From: CADCTB01 sp963768975
GTDB lineage: Bacteria > Actinomycetota > Acidimicrobiia > Acidimicrobiales > AC-14
Assembly (NCBI GenBank): GCA_963768975.1
Contig: CAVYKB010000004.1
Location: 1-64,000 of the forward strand
Length of the DNA stretch: 64,000 bases
Direction of reading: 5' to 3'
Part shown: positions 32,717 through 40,926 of the stretch, one piece after another
How positions within the stretch are numbered: position 1 is the first letter of the stretch
How the letters are laid out: each line of letters begins with the position of its first letter
Notes under the pieces: model-generated
Databases searched by the model: none
What the model saw: only the letters and a program-made list of their open reading frames with translations
What the model was told of the DNA's origin: nothing
Program-made: the position numbers and the translations under genes

Positions 32717-33067
32717 GTGGACTGGGGAAAGGTCGACGCACCGCTGGCCTCGGCGCTCGCCGGTGGGTCCGCCGAGGAGCCCCTGTCGGTGTTCGTGCAG
32801 ATCGACCCGGCGCAGGGCGAGGTGGACCGGGAGGTGCTCGACCGCCTGGGCCTCGGCGGCACGGCCGAGGTCAGCACCGCCACCCTGTCGCCGGCGCAGG
32901 TCGACGCCCTCACCGACCAGGATTGGGTGCTCTACGTGCGCCTCTCCGGCCGGCTGCGCCTCCTGCGCCAGCCCGAGTCGCTAGCGCCGGCGGGCGAGAA
33001 GAAGGCCGCCGCCGGCGATGACGACCGCCCCCCCAAGCAGCAGAAACGGAAGCGCCGAGCCACCTGA
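32717..33067 (+). CDS. Stand-alone propeptide-like protein, possible subtilisin inhibitor/chaperone
   Basis: 116 residues. Residues 1-85 (MDWGKVDAPLASALAGG, LSVFVQIDPAQGE, LSPAQVDALTDQDWVLYVRLSGRLRLL) follow the N-terminal region of the adjacent protease (MDYGKLSPTLAAALAD, IVVFVHCDEG, LDALDALTENPAVTRVVPARRLRLL). The catalytic domain is missing and a Lys/Arg-rich tail (KQQKRKRRAT) is added. Known I9 proteins of this kind inhibit or fold their protease. The gap to the protease gene is 9 nt and TAGCCT (32705-32710) lies 6 nt before the GTG. Its last 87 nt overlap the convergent Ycf48-like gene. Confidence 0.7.
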   Translation: MDWGKVDAPLASALAGGSAEEPLSVFVQIDPAQGEVDREVLDRLGLGGTAEVSTATLSPAQVDALTDQDWVLYVRLSGRLRLLRQPESLAPAGEKKAAAGDDDRPPKQQKRKRRAT

Positions 33068-34216
33068 GGAGACGGGCTCCTCGACCGAAGCGTCGAGCTC
33101 GGGGAAGTCGATCCTGGCCACCGCAGCGGTACAGGATTCGACGCCGTCGATGCAGCCGACGGCGTACGCCGTCGATGGTGACGCGAACGTCACCGACTGG
33201 AACCACCCGAAATCCGGTTCGGGAAACGCGGTCCAATGTTCGCCGGCGTCGTTAGTGGCGAGGACGATGGCCCGGTTGTCACCCTGGAAGTTCACCCCGC
33301 CTACTGCAATGCCGCGCCGGCGGTCGGCGAACGCGACGTCATACAACAGCTCGTTCGTGCCGGTGCGGCGCAGCCGCCACGTCTTTCCCTCGTCGAAGGT
33401 CACGAAGATCCGACCGGCCTCGCCGACGGCGACGGCGTGCATCGGCACGGTGACGGCCACTCCCAGGAGGCCGGTGGGGGCGACGTCGTCGGTCGCGGCC
33501 ATATTGGCCTGCCAGATCTCGCCATCGTTGGTGCCGAGGGTCGTGTAGAGAACCTGGTCGGTACGTCCGGTGCCGATGCCGACGATCTGGCCGTGGGAGT
33601 CGTCGACGAGCTCCACGTCGCGCAGGATGCCGTACTGCGGCTTCCCCTGGTAGGTCCAGTTCTTCCCGCCGTCGGCGGTGGCCAGTATGAGGCCGTCATC
33701 GCCGACGACGTAGCCCCGGTCGGGGTCGATGAACGATACGGCGTTGAAGCTCCAGGCGCTCGGTCGGACATCTCCTGGCCAATCGCCTTCAACAGTGGAT
33801 GGCGATGGCGTCGCCAAGACCTCCCACGCGGCCCCGCCGTCGGCCGTGCCGATGACACTGCCGATGGCGCTGACGGCGAACCCGCGATCGGCATCGACGA
33901 ACGACACTGCCTTGAATGCCTGACCGCTCGGGTCCTCCGCCTCGCCGGGTGACGGCTCCCGGGTCGGCAGCGGGGTAGCGAGGCGAGTCCAGGTCTGACC
34001 GGCGTCGGCGGTGCGGAAGATGCTGTGGTAGGCGCCGACCGCGTACCCATGGTCGGCATCGGGGAAGGAAACGCCGAAGAGCAGGGACTTGAAGTCGATG
34101 CTCAGGGGCGTGATGGTCAGCTCCGGTGGAGGGATGCGCTGGGCGAGGCCGGGCGCCGGTACGGCGGCGGCCAGTGCGAGGGCGAGGACCAGGGCGGCTG
34201 CCAGCCGCAGCCTCAT
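32981..34216 (-). CDS. Ycf48-like secreted beta-propeller with C-terminal membrane anchor
   Basis: 411 residues. Signal peptide (LRLAAALVLALALAAAVPAPGLA), then six or seven Ycf48/BNR-type blades with recurring DADHGYAVG, DADRGFAVS, DPDRGYVVG, GDDGLILATADGGKNW and FDEGKTW motifs, then a C-terminal membrane helix (ALPFLLLGGAVVIAGGGLLLA) with ARRR tail. Ycf48/HCF136 helps assemble photosystem II in phototrophs; here nothing photosynthetic is present, so the role must be different. The start overlaps the ftsH stop by 4 nt (ATGA), so it is translated with ftsH. Confidence 0.85.
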   Translation of the reverse strand: MRLRLAAALVLALALAAAVPAPGLAQRIPPPELTITPLSIDFKSLLFGVSFPDADHGYAVGAYHSIFRTADAGQTWTRLATPLPTREPSPGEAEDPSGQAFKAVSFVDADRGFAVSAIGSVIGTADGGAAWEVLATPSPSTVEGDWPGDVRPSAWSFNAVSFIDPDRGYVVGDDGLILATADGGKNWTYQGKPQYGILRDVELVDDSHGQIVGIGTGRTDQVLYTTLGTNDGEIWQANMAATDDVAPTGLLGVAVTVPMHAVAVGEAGRIFVTFDEGKTWRLRRTGTNELLYDVAFADRRRGIAVGGVNFQGDNRAIVLATNDAGEHWTAFPEPDFGWFQSVTFASPSTAYAVGCIDGVESCTAAVARIDFPELDASVEEPVSSGGSALPFLLLGGAVVIAGGGLLLARRR

Positions 34217-36156
34217 CCGGCGCCGTGGTGGCCGGACGAGTGGTTCGTGCCGGCCGGCGCCGCGCTGCGGACCCGTTGCAGGGGCTGGGTCTGCACGCCG
34301 TCGAGGTACGAGCGGAGGCGGTCGCCCTGGAGCGTCTCGGCCGAGGCCAGAGCTGACGCCAGGTTCTCCAGGATGTCGCGGTTGGCCTCGAGGATCACCC
34401 GGGCCCGGGCCTCCTGCTCGTCGAGAATCCGGCGGACCTCGGCGTCGAGGTGCTCGAGGGTGGGCTGGGAGACGTCCTTGGTGAGCAGGTAGTCACGGCC
34501 CAGGAAGACCTCGCGGTCTTCGCGCAGGATGCGCACCCGCCCGAGCCGGTCGCTCATGCCGAAGCGCCCGGCCATGTCACGGGCGGCATTGGTGGCCCGT
34601 TCAAGGTCGGATTCCGAGCCGGTGGAGATCTGGCCCAGCACCAGTTCCTCGGCGGCCACGCCGGCCATGGCGATGGCGATGCGGGACTCCAGGTCGTCCC
34701 GGGTGGGCAGCATCGAGTCCTCGGTAGCGAGGGCGACGTGGCCGATGCCCCGGCCCCGAGCGATGATCGAGAGCTTGTCGAGGGCCATGGCTTGGCCGAC
34801 GGCGGCGGCGACGATGGCGTGGCCGCCCTCGTGCACGGCGATGCGGCGCTTGTCGGCCTCGGGGATGATGACGGCCTTACGCCGGGGGCCGCCGACCACC
34901 CGCTCGACGGCCTCCTCGAGGTGGGCTGAGGAAATGGCCTGCGCCCGCTCCCGCACCGCCAGCAGGGCGGCCTCGTTGAGCACGCTGGCCAGATCGGCGC
35001 CGGTGAAGCCGGGGGTCTGGCGGGCGATCACCGGCAGTTGGCGGTCGGCGTCGGCGAGGCGCCGGCCCTTGGCGTGGAGGTGGAGGATGTCGAGGCGGCC
35101 CTCGCGGTCGGGCTTCTCGATGGTGATGTGGCGGTCGAAGCGGCCGGGGCGGAGCAGGGCGGGGTCGAGGATGTCGGCCCGGTTGGTGGCGGCCAGCACG
35201 GCGACGCCCTCGGTGGGGGAGAAGCCGTCCATCTGGACGAGCATCTCGTTGAGGGTCTGCTCCCGCTCGTCGTGGCCGCCACCGATGCCGGCGCCCCGCT
35301 GGCGGCCGACGGCGTCGAGCTCGTCGATGAACACGATGGACGGAGCGGATGCCCGAGCCTGGCGGAACAGGTCACGAACCCGGGCGGCGCCGACGCCGAC
35401 CAGGGACTCCACGAACTCGGAGCCGGAGATGGAGAAGAACTTGGCATTGGCCTCGCCGGCGACGGCCCGGGCCAGCAGGGTCTTGCCGCACCCTGGTGGG
35501 CCGATGAGCAGGACGCCCTTGGGCGGCAGGGCGCCCATGCGCTTGAACGCCGCCGGCTCGGCCAGGTAATCACGGACCTCGGCCAGCTCGGTGACGGCTT
35601 CGTCGGACCCGGCCACGTCGAGGAAGGTCGTGCGCGCCCGGCCGCCCTCGCCGATCATCTTGTCGCCCACGGAGCCGAAGTCGAGGAACTCCTCGGTACC
35701 GCCGGCGTTGCCCCGAACCAGGTAGAAGAGCAGGGCGAACAGGTTGGCCAGGATGACCAGCGGCATCAGGAACTGGGCGAGGAAACGGACGAGGCCCTTA
35801 GTGGACTGGGGGTGGACCCCCACCTCGGCGTCGCCGTCCAGCAGGGCTTTGAGCAGGTCGTTGGTGGCGGCGTCGCTGCGCGGATAGGACACCCAGTAGC
35901 GCACGACCGGCTCGTCCGGCACGAGCAGGATGGCTCCGGTAATTCGCGAGTCCTGGTCGAGGAACGTGGCGGTCTGTACGTCGCCGTTCCCAATGCGTTC
36001 CTGGAAGGCGTCGAGGGTGATCTCCTGTCCTGGGGCCGCAGGCTGCACGTAGGTGAGGGCGGCGGCATAGACGAGGCCGAGCACGACCAGGCTCGTGCCC
36101 AGGATCACAACGGGCGGCTTGATCCGCGACCGGCTCTTAGTGGTGCTCTTGGCCAT
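34213..36156 (-). CDS. ftsH: ATP-dependent zinc metalloprotease FtsH
   Basis: 647 residues. Two membrane segments (VVILGTSLVVLGLVYAAAL and FLMPLVILANLFALLFYLV) flank an outer domain of about 100 residues. The AAA+ domain has GPPGCGKTLLA, IVFIDELDAVG and the arginine-finger region RPGRFDRHI. The protease domain has HEGGHAIVAA (HExxH) and SESDLERATNAARDM with the third zinc ligand. It degrades membrane and short-lived proteins. ATG 36156 (MAKSTTKSRSRI) has GGGGG 8 nt upstream and shares one base with the upstream stop. Being in an operon with three anchored propellers is unusual; the main ftsH of actinobacteria usually sits near hpt/tilS/folE, so this may be a second copy. Confidence 0.95.
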   Translation of the reverse strand: MAKSTTKSRSRIKPPVVILGTSLVVLGLVYAAALTYVQPAAPGQEITLDAFQERIGNGDVQTATFLDQDSRITGAILLVPDEPVVRYWVSYPRSDAATNDLLKALLDGDAEVGVHPQSTKGLVRFLAQFLMPLVILANLFALLFYLVRGNAGGTEEFLDFGSVGDKMIGEGGRARTTFLDVAGSDEAVTELAEVRDYLAEPAAFKRMGALPPKGVLLIGPPGCGKTLLARAVAGEANAKFFSISGSEFVESLVGVGAARVRDLFRQARASAPSIVFIDELDAVGRQRGAGIGGGHDEREQTLNEMLVQMDGFSPTEGVAVLAATNRADILDPALLRPGRFDRHITIEKPDREGRLDILHLHAKGRRLADADRQLPVIARQTPGFTGADLASVLNEAALLAVRERAQAISSAHLEEAVERVVGGPRRKAVIIPEADKRRIAVHEGGHAIVAAAVGQAMALDKLSIIARGRGIGHVALATEDSMLPTRDDLESRIAIAMAGVAAEELVLGQISTGSESDLERATNAARDMAGRFGMSDRLGRVRILREDREVFLGRDYLLTKDVSQPTLEHLDAEVRRILDEQEARARVILEANRDILENLASALASAETLQGDRLRSYLDGVQTQPLQRVRSAAPAGTNHSSGHHGAG

Positions 36157-37997
36157 CAGTACGCCCCCTTGGGCCTCGGCTTCGGCTTCGAGGACGCCCC
36201 GGGGGCGACGAACATCACGCACAGGAAGATGGCGAGCAGGCCGGCGCCGGCGGCCATGGCCACGCCGGCGACCGCGGCATCCTCGTCGTTGCGCACCATT
36301 GCGTACCGGGTGGCGCCCCTGGTCGGCGCTCCGGAATCGCCGTGGGCCAACCCGACGTTGGCCACCGGCTCGGTGGCCGCCGGCGGGAGGGCTGAGGCCG
36401 GCGCCGGCGCCGCCGCCGGCGGAGGCGGAGCCACGGGCGCCGCCTCGGCGCTCACCGCGCCCGACGGGCCGGGGTCGGGCACGACAGCGGTGCTGACATC
36501 GGCGGCCGGCGTGGGCGTTGGGGTGGGAGTCGGCGTTGGGGCGGGAGTCGGTGTTGGGGTGGGAGTCGGGGCCGGCGTGGGGGTGAACTGCGCCGCAGGG
36601 CTTGGCGTCTGCACCGGTTGCGGCGTGGGTTGGACGACCTGTTCGGGCCCGGGGACAGCGCTCCCCTGATCGATAATGCGCAACTCAGTCTGAGGCTGTG
36701 GCGCTACCGACGTCTCTCCACCGGGGAGAATCTGAGTTTGCGGTCCCGGCTGTATGACCGTCTCGCCCTGGTTGACTCCCTCTGGCGCCGGCACGATGTC
36801 GTTGTTGTCGCGAGTCTGACCGCCGCCCGGCGGTTGAGTGGTGTTGGTTTGGCCGGCCGGCGGCTGTGTTACCTCCGTCGGCAGTCGGAACGCCGCCGGC
36901 GTCTGGAGTTGGAAGATCGCACATTGGTCCATTGCGGCTATGTAGACACGGCCACGCCAGTCGGCGGCGAGGTACTTCGGCATGATCTGGGCAGTCCTCG
37001 CATCAAGTGTCGACTTCACCTGGGTCGACCCACCGCCTGCCACGGTCGTGAGGACGTTTGGTTTGGCTCTCAGGTCGACCCTGACGACCCGCTTTCCAAC
37101 GTTGTCGGCGATGTAGAGGTAGCGGGCCGTGACAGTGGACTGCCCGTCCGTCTCGTAGCCGATCGCCAAGCCGGCCGGTCCGGCGAGTGCAGCGGGTCCG
37201 TCGTCGGCGTGTGGGACCGAGCTGCCGGCGACGACCTGCATGGACCCCCCGCTCAACCGGTAGACGTTCAGATCGCCGCCGGTGGGAAAGCCTCTTCCAC
37301 TAGTGACGAAGACCTCGTTGCCCGTGATGTCGACTGCGATCGCCGTAGGGTTGGCGACCTTTCCAAGTGTTGTCTTCATACGGCCGGGTCCGGCGTCAAT
37401 CCGGTAAACCTCACCGGTGACCTCGGTCACATACAGGTTCCCCCTGGCGTCGGCAGCGATAGCGAGGGGCTGATCCCCTTTCGTCTCGGTATCCAAGGTC
37501 ACCGTATGGGCGGGCGTCGTGAGATCCACACGCCGGATCTGGCCCGGAGGCGCCGTCATGTTGTCGGCCTGCCCCGATCTCTTCTGGAGCACCCAAATCG
37601 AGTTCCCGAGTGGGTCGACGGCAATCGCGACCATTGAAGGAAGGGCGGTGTCCAATCCCGGCACTCCGTCCTTCTGTTGCCCCCCATCGGGTTTGCCGGC
37701 GATTGCAGTCGTCCAGTCGAAGATTTGTCCGTGGGCGGCGAGGAAGACCTTCTCTCCTCTGAGATCGGATCCGATTCCTTGCATGCCGGTCGACATGCGG
37801 AATCCTCCTCCGCTAATTCCCGCCCTGGGCGAACCTGCACTAGTCGTCTGACAATTCTCCTGGGTGGGGTCGTTGCCGCCGACTTGAGTGAGCTGTCCAG
37901 CGGCGGTCTGCCCAGACCCCACCCCGCTCATCCCAACCTGTACGGCAAGCACTGCTGCTGCGATGCAGACGACGGCTCGGCGCAGCCGCGGGCTCAC
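36156..37997 (-). CDS. Secreted NHL-type beta-propeller with PT-rich stalk and membrane anchor
   Basis: 613 residues. Signal peptide (RAVVCIAAAVLAVQVGMSGVG), a propeller of about 300 residues with NHL-like strands (MVAIAVDPLGNSIWVLQ, PLAIAADARGNLYVTEVTGEVYRID, NPTAIAVDITGNEVFVTS, AGLAIGYETDG, YLYIADNVGKRVVRVD), a long Pro/Gln/Thr linker with a (PT)n/(AP) stalk (about 470-510) and a C-terminal membrane helix (VAGVAMAAGAGLLAIFLCVMFV) with basic tail. It should stand away from the membrane. GTG start overlaps the BNR gene stop; its own stop shares a base with the ftsH ATG. Confidence 0.8.
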   Translation of the reverse strand: MSPRLRRAVVCIAAAVLAVQVGMSGVGSGQTAAGQLTQVGGNDPTQENCQTTSAGSPRAGISGGGFRMSTGMQGIGSDLRGEKVFLAAHGQIFDWTTAIAGKPDGGQQKDGVPGLDTALPSMVAIAVDPLGNSIWVLQKRSGQADNMTAPPGQIRRVDLTTPAHTVTLDTETKGDQPLAIAADARGNLYVTEVTGEVYRIDAGPGRMKTTLGKVANPTAIAVDITGNEVFVTSGRGFPTGGDLNVYRLSGGSMQVVAGSSVPHADDGPAALAGPAGLAIGYETDGQSTVTARYLYIADNVGKRVVRVDLRAKPNVLTTVAGGGSTQVKSTLDARTAQIMPKYLAADWRGRVYIAAMDQCAIFQLQTPAAFRLPTEVTQPPAGQTNTTQPPGGGQTRDNNDIVPAPEGVNQGETVIQPGPQTQILPGGETSVAPQPQTELRIIDQGSAVPGPEQVVQPTPQPVQTPSPAAQFTPTPAPTPTPTPTPAPTPTPTPTPTPAADVSTAVVPDPGPSGAVSAEAAPVAPPPPAAAPAPASALPPAATEPVANVGLAHGDSGAPTRGATRYAMVRNDEDAAVAGVAMAAGAGLLAIFLCVMFVAPGASSKPKPRPKGAY

Positions 37998-39541
37998 GCC
38001 GCCACCCCCACGCGCCGGCCCCGAGCCACCACCAGGCCTGCGATCGCCAGTACGAGCAGGCCGCCGGCGCCGGCCAAAAGCATCCAGCTGGGCCCGCTGG
38101 CGCCATCCTCGCCCGGTAGCAGCACCTCGGTGGCGAAGACGTCCTGCTGGGTGCTGCCCAGGGTGGAGTTGCGGGTGTCGGGCCAGGCGGCGACGGCGGC
38201 GTTGGGACGGGAGAGAATGGCCAGGCGAGAGCCGATCTCGACGAGGCCCTTGGCCGCCGGCCCGACGTAGGCCTGGCCGATCCGAGAGTCCGAGCTCTGC
38301 GTGCTGAGGCGCACGTTCGGCGCGAAGGTGCGGCCGTTGTCGGTGGAGTAGGTCAGATAGGCGTCGTTCTTCACGTTACGAGGGTCGTTTCGCCGGTCGA
38401 GAAAGACCGCGTCGACCCGGCCGTTGCCGGCCACGGAGAGGCGAAGCAGGTACTGGTCGACGCCGGCGCCGGGAGGATCGTCGTTCAGGCGTACTGGAGC
38501 CTCCCACGTCCGGCCACGGTCGAGGGACCGGGCGACGAAGACGTCGGGGTCGCCGTTGCGGGAGTCCCACCAGCCGGCGTACAGGCGGCCGGATCCGTCG
38601 GCGGCCAGCGCCGGCGGCGGCATGGTGAAGATGAGCATCACCCGGCCGGGGGGGACGAGGGCGTCATCGACGACCACACCGGGACCGAAGCTCTCCCCGC
38701 CGTCCGAGGAGGTGGTCACCACGACCGACCACTCTCCGGGCCAGACGGCTCCCTCCAGGCCCTGGTAGTCGACCGCGTCGTCGCGGAGGTCGAAATAGGC
38801 CACGTGGAGCGTGTGGTCCGGGCCCAGAGCCACGGTGGGGGCCACGGCCCGGGGGCGGGACGGGTCGCTCACCTGCACGGGCTCGCTGAACGTGCGGCCA
38901 CCGTCGTCGGAGTGGGCGGCGACGATCGGGTTGGGGCCCGCCGGGAGGCTACCCAGACCGGGACGCTCCGAGGTCCTCAGCCACACCAGATGGATGCGCC
39001 CTTGGGAGCCCACGGTGGGGTCGATGAGCATACGGACCATGTAGTTCTGCGGTCCGAGGACCATCTGAGGGGGCGAGAAGGTGCGGCCCCGGTCGGAGGA
39101 CGTCGTCAGGAACGCTCCCATCGGGCTGTTCCCGAGGCCTTGGAGGCCGAGAAACAGGTAGTAGAGGGTGCCCTTCCGATCGAAGCCGATCTCCGGGGCG
39201 TAGCACGTCTCTGCCCCTTCGGGCAGTTCCGGTACGGGATAGGCCGGCTGCCAGCCCCGCCCGCCGTCGCCGGAGACGTGCAGCCCGCAGGAGAACTCCG
39301 GTGAGTCGGAGCGGTGGGCAAGGGCCACGAAGCGAGGCTGGGTGGGATCGGCGGCGAGCACCGGCGAGTTGTTCGCTTCCGCGCGGCGAAGGTCGGTGGC
39401 GGTCACGGGCACCTCGGGGATTACAGACGGACGGTCAGCAGCGGCGACGGTAGAGGCGGGGAGCAGCATCCCGCCGACCAGGCACAGCCCGGCGGCCGCC
39501 ACGAGCGCCGGACGGGTCAGGCCGATCCGGTGAATCACCAC
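37994..39541 (-). CDS. Secreted sialidase-like (BNR) beta-propeller with membrane anchor
   Basis: About 515 residues. Signal peptide (RPALVAAAGLCLVGGMLLPASTVAAA), then a sialidase-fold propeller with Asp-box repeats (SGDGGRGWQPA, SSDRGRTFSPP, SDDGGRTFSEP, SSDGGESFGPG, SLDRGRTWEAP, STDNGRTFAPN). The arginine triad and Tyr/Glu of true sialidases are not evident, so catalysis is doubtful. The C-terminus is a membrane helix (WMLLAGAGGLLVLAIAGLVVA) with RGRRVG tail. First gene of the propeller-FtsH operon. GTG at 39541 or 39538 gives a normal signal peptide, but both lie inside a hairpin stem; GTG 39625 is the alternative and would overlap the upstream gene. Confidence 0.78.
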   Translation of the reverse strand: MVIHRIGLTRPALVAAAGLCLVGGMLLPASTVAAADRPSVIPEVPVTATDLRRAEANNSPVLAADPTQPRFVALAHRSDSPEFSCGLHVSGDGGRGWQPAYPVPELPEGAETCYAPEIGFDRKGTLYYLFLGLQGLGNSPMGAFLTTSSDRGRTFSPPQMVLGPQNYMVRMLIDPTVGSQGRIHLVWLRTSERPGLGSLPAGPNPIVAAHSDDGGRTFSEPVQVSDPSRPRAVAPTVALGPDHTLHVAYFDLRDDAVDYQGLEGAVWPGEWSVVVTTSSDGGESFGPGVVVDDALVPPGRVMLIFTMPPPALAADGSGRLYAGWWDSRNGDPDVFVARSLDRGRTWEAPVRLNDDPPGAGVDQYLLRLSVAGNGRVDAVFLDRRNDPRNVKNDAYLTYSTDNGRTFAPNVRLSTQSSDSRIGQAYVGPAAKGLVEIGSRLAILSRPNAAVAAWPDTRNSTLGSTQQDVFATEVLLPGEDGASGPSWMLLAGAGGLLVLAIAGLVVARGRRVGVAA

Positions 39542-39570
39542 ACCCAGGCGGAAGCCCCGCCTGGGTGTGG
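39538..39570 (-). terminator. Perfect 14-bp hairpin between two minus-strand genes
   Basis: CCACACCCAGGCGG / CCGCCTGGGTGTGG with a 5-nt loop, 30 nt after the stop of the upstream secreted gene. On the minus strand the downstream arm contains the proposed GTG start codons of the BNR gene. No T-tract. It could end the upstream transcript or control initiation of the operon. Confidence 0.6.
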
Positions 39571-39599
39571 CAGAACGAACAGCGTCAGTCCAGCCGGAG

Positions 39600-40052
39600 C
39601 TAGATGACCGTGAACGTGGCGCCACCGGTGCCCGTCGAGTTGGCGGGCGACGAGTCCTTGAAGCACAGCTGGTACGGGCCCTTCGGCGTGCCGGCGTGGA
39701 CCGTTCCGCGTACCGTGCCGATCAAGCCACTGGGGCCGGAGTAGACGACGGTGGGGTTCAGGACATCGACCGTGAACATGCAGGCGTGCGATGCGTGACC
39801 GGGGTCTCCGCCGTCGTTCCCGAGGACCAGCTGGTACGGCACGCCCTGATTGGCGCCGGTGGCGTAGGCCCGGATGGTGGTGCCGACCGGGCCGCTCTTC
39901 TGCCGGGTGCCGTCGGAGTACCAGGTGCTCCCGACCACGGCGGTGCATGCCCAGGCCAGCGACGCCACGGCGACGACGCCGGCGAGAGCGGAGAAAACGA
40001 TCGCCGCCGCCCCACGCGCGCCGAGGCGCCCCCTACTGCTTCGTGATTCCAC
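39600..40052 (-). CDS. Secreted protein of unknown family with conserved-looking Cys residues
   Basis: 150 residues. Signal peptide (GAAAIVFSALAGVVAVASLAWA) followed by a beta-rich mature part (CTAVVGSTWYSDGTRQKSGPVGTTIRAYATGANQGVPYQLVLGN, ACMFTVDVLNPTVVYSG, GPYQLCFKDSS). Three cysteines in the mature part. I do not recognise the family; it may be an Ig-like fold. GTG 40052 has GGGAGGA 5 nt upstream, and TTGACG with a 17-nt spacer to TACGGC lies further up on the minus strand, a plausible promoter for it and perhaps for the operon beyond. Confidence 0.7.
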   Translation of the reverse strand: MESRSSRGRLGARGAAAIVFSALAGVVAVASLAWACTAVVGSTWYSDGTRQKSGPVGTTIRAYATGANQGVPYQLVLGNDGGDPGHASHACMFTVDVLNPTVVYSGPSGLIGTVRGTVHAGTPKGPYQLCFKDSSPANSTGTGGATFTVI

Positions 40053-40196
40053 GTTTCCTCCCTATGGGTCGGCCGTACTCGGGACGGCCAACACCGTCAA
40101 CCCGGCCACCAGCCAAATAGTCTACGTTCACCGATCATCCGGTACGTGGTGACGGATGGTCAATGAGTGTGTAACGCATATAGGTGCGAACCGTTG

Positions 40197-40655
40197 CTAC
40201 GAAACCCGCAACTCCGAGCTCATGCCCTTGAGTGCGTGCGACTCCCCGGCGGAGTCTCGTGCGAAACAGATGAAGGCGTAGCGACCCGGGGGCAGGTCCA
40301 CTGCGAAGGTGTCCCGGCTGCCGGGAGGTCGCTGGGGCAGCTGCGCGAAGGTCGCCGCGCCCCGTCGATTGGACGAGCGGAGCTGCTCGTCGATGGGAGG
40401 CACGTCTTCCTCAAGCTCCACCAGGATCAGCGAATGTGGCTCGGCGCCGGCGTTGACGACCCGGAACACGACCCGGCCCGGGGGAACAGCAGTCTGGTGT
40501 TGGAACCGGTACTCGGTCATCACCACGTCGACGGTGGTGGGGCTGGGCGGGAGCGGCGCGCCGCCGGCCCCTCCCGCCTCACAGGAGGTGGCGAGCGCGG
40601 CGGCGCCCAAGAGAGCGAAGGCTCTCCAGGCCCCTGCGGGCCGTCGTCGGGTCAG
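40197..40655 (-). CDS. Cupredoxin-like secreted protein, probable lipoprotein
   Basis: Up to 152 residues. The mature part is a plastocyanin/cupredoxin-like beta sandwich (VVMTEYRFQHQTAVPPGRVVFRVVNAGAEPHSLILVELEEDV, FAVDLPPGRYAFICFARDSAGESHALKGMSSEL) with the late CFxxD...HxxKGM arrangement of a blue copper site and an earlier His in EPHS. A CTG at 40655 would give MTRRRPAGAWRAFALLGAAALATSCE, a good lipoprotein signal with Cys at the cleavage point; the first TTG (40610) leaves almost no signal. No ATG or GTG fits, so the start or an upstream indel is unresolved. Confidence 0.65.
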   Translation of the reverse strand: MTRRRPAGAWRAFALLGAAALATSCEAGGAGGAPLPPSPTTVDVVMTEYRFQHQTAVPPGRVVFRVVNAGAEPHSLILVELEEDVPPIDEQLRSSNRRGAATFAQLPQRPPGSRDTFAVDLPPGRYAFICFARDSAGESHALKGMSSELRVS

Positions 40656-40683
40656 GGAGCCGGGCAGCCGACCAGCCGGGCGA

Positions 40684-40821
40684 TCATGGGCTCGGTACCT
40701 TCCGGCCGGCGCCGGCCGCCTCCTGGCTGAGCAGGAACCCGCCAGAGGCCAGGGCGGCCGAGAGCGCCACGCCCAGCCAGGCGCCGATGCCCAGGTCCGG
40801 CTCCCCAGTTGCCATCTCCAT
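40684..40821 (-). CDS. Small single-pass membrane peptide
   Basis: 45 residues from ATG 40821 (MEMATGEPDLGIGAWLGVALSAALASGGFLL, then SQEAAGAGRK). One hydrophobic helix of about 20 residues. It precedes the cupredoxin gene on the same strand by 28 nt. The ORF is short and has no homolog I can name; coding status is uncertain. The rest of 40656-40926 shows no other gene. Confidence 0.35.
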   Translation of the reverse strand: MEMATGEPDLGIGAWLGVALSAALASGGFLLSQEAAGAGRKVPSP

Positions 40822-40926
40822 ACCCCACGACCGACCGATGGTCGTTGGTGACCGGGCTGGATTCAATAGTTGTGAATCGCACCTAGATGCCAGGTGTCAC
40901 TAGCGGCACCGGGCTACGGTTGGGCC

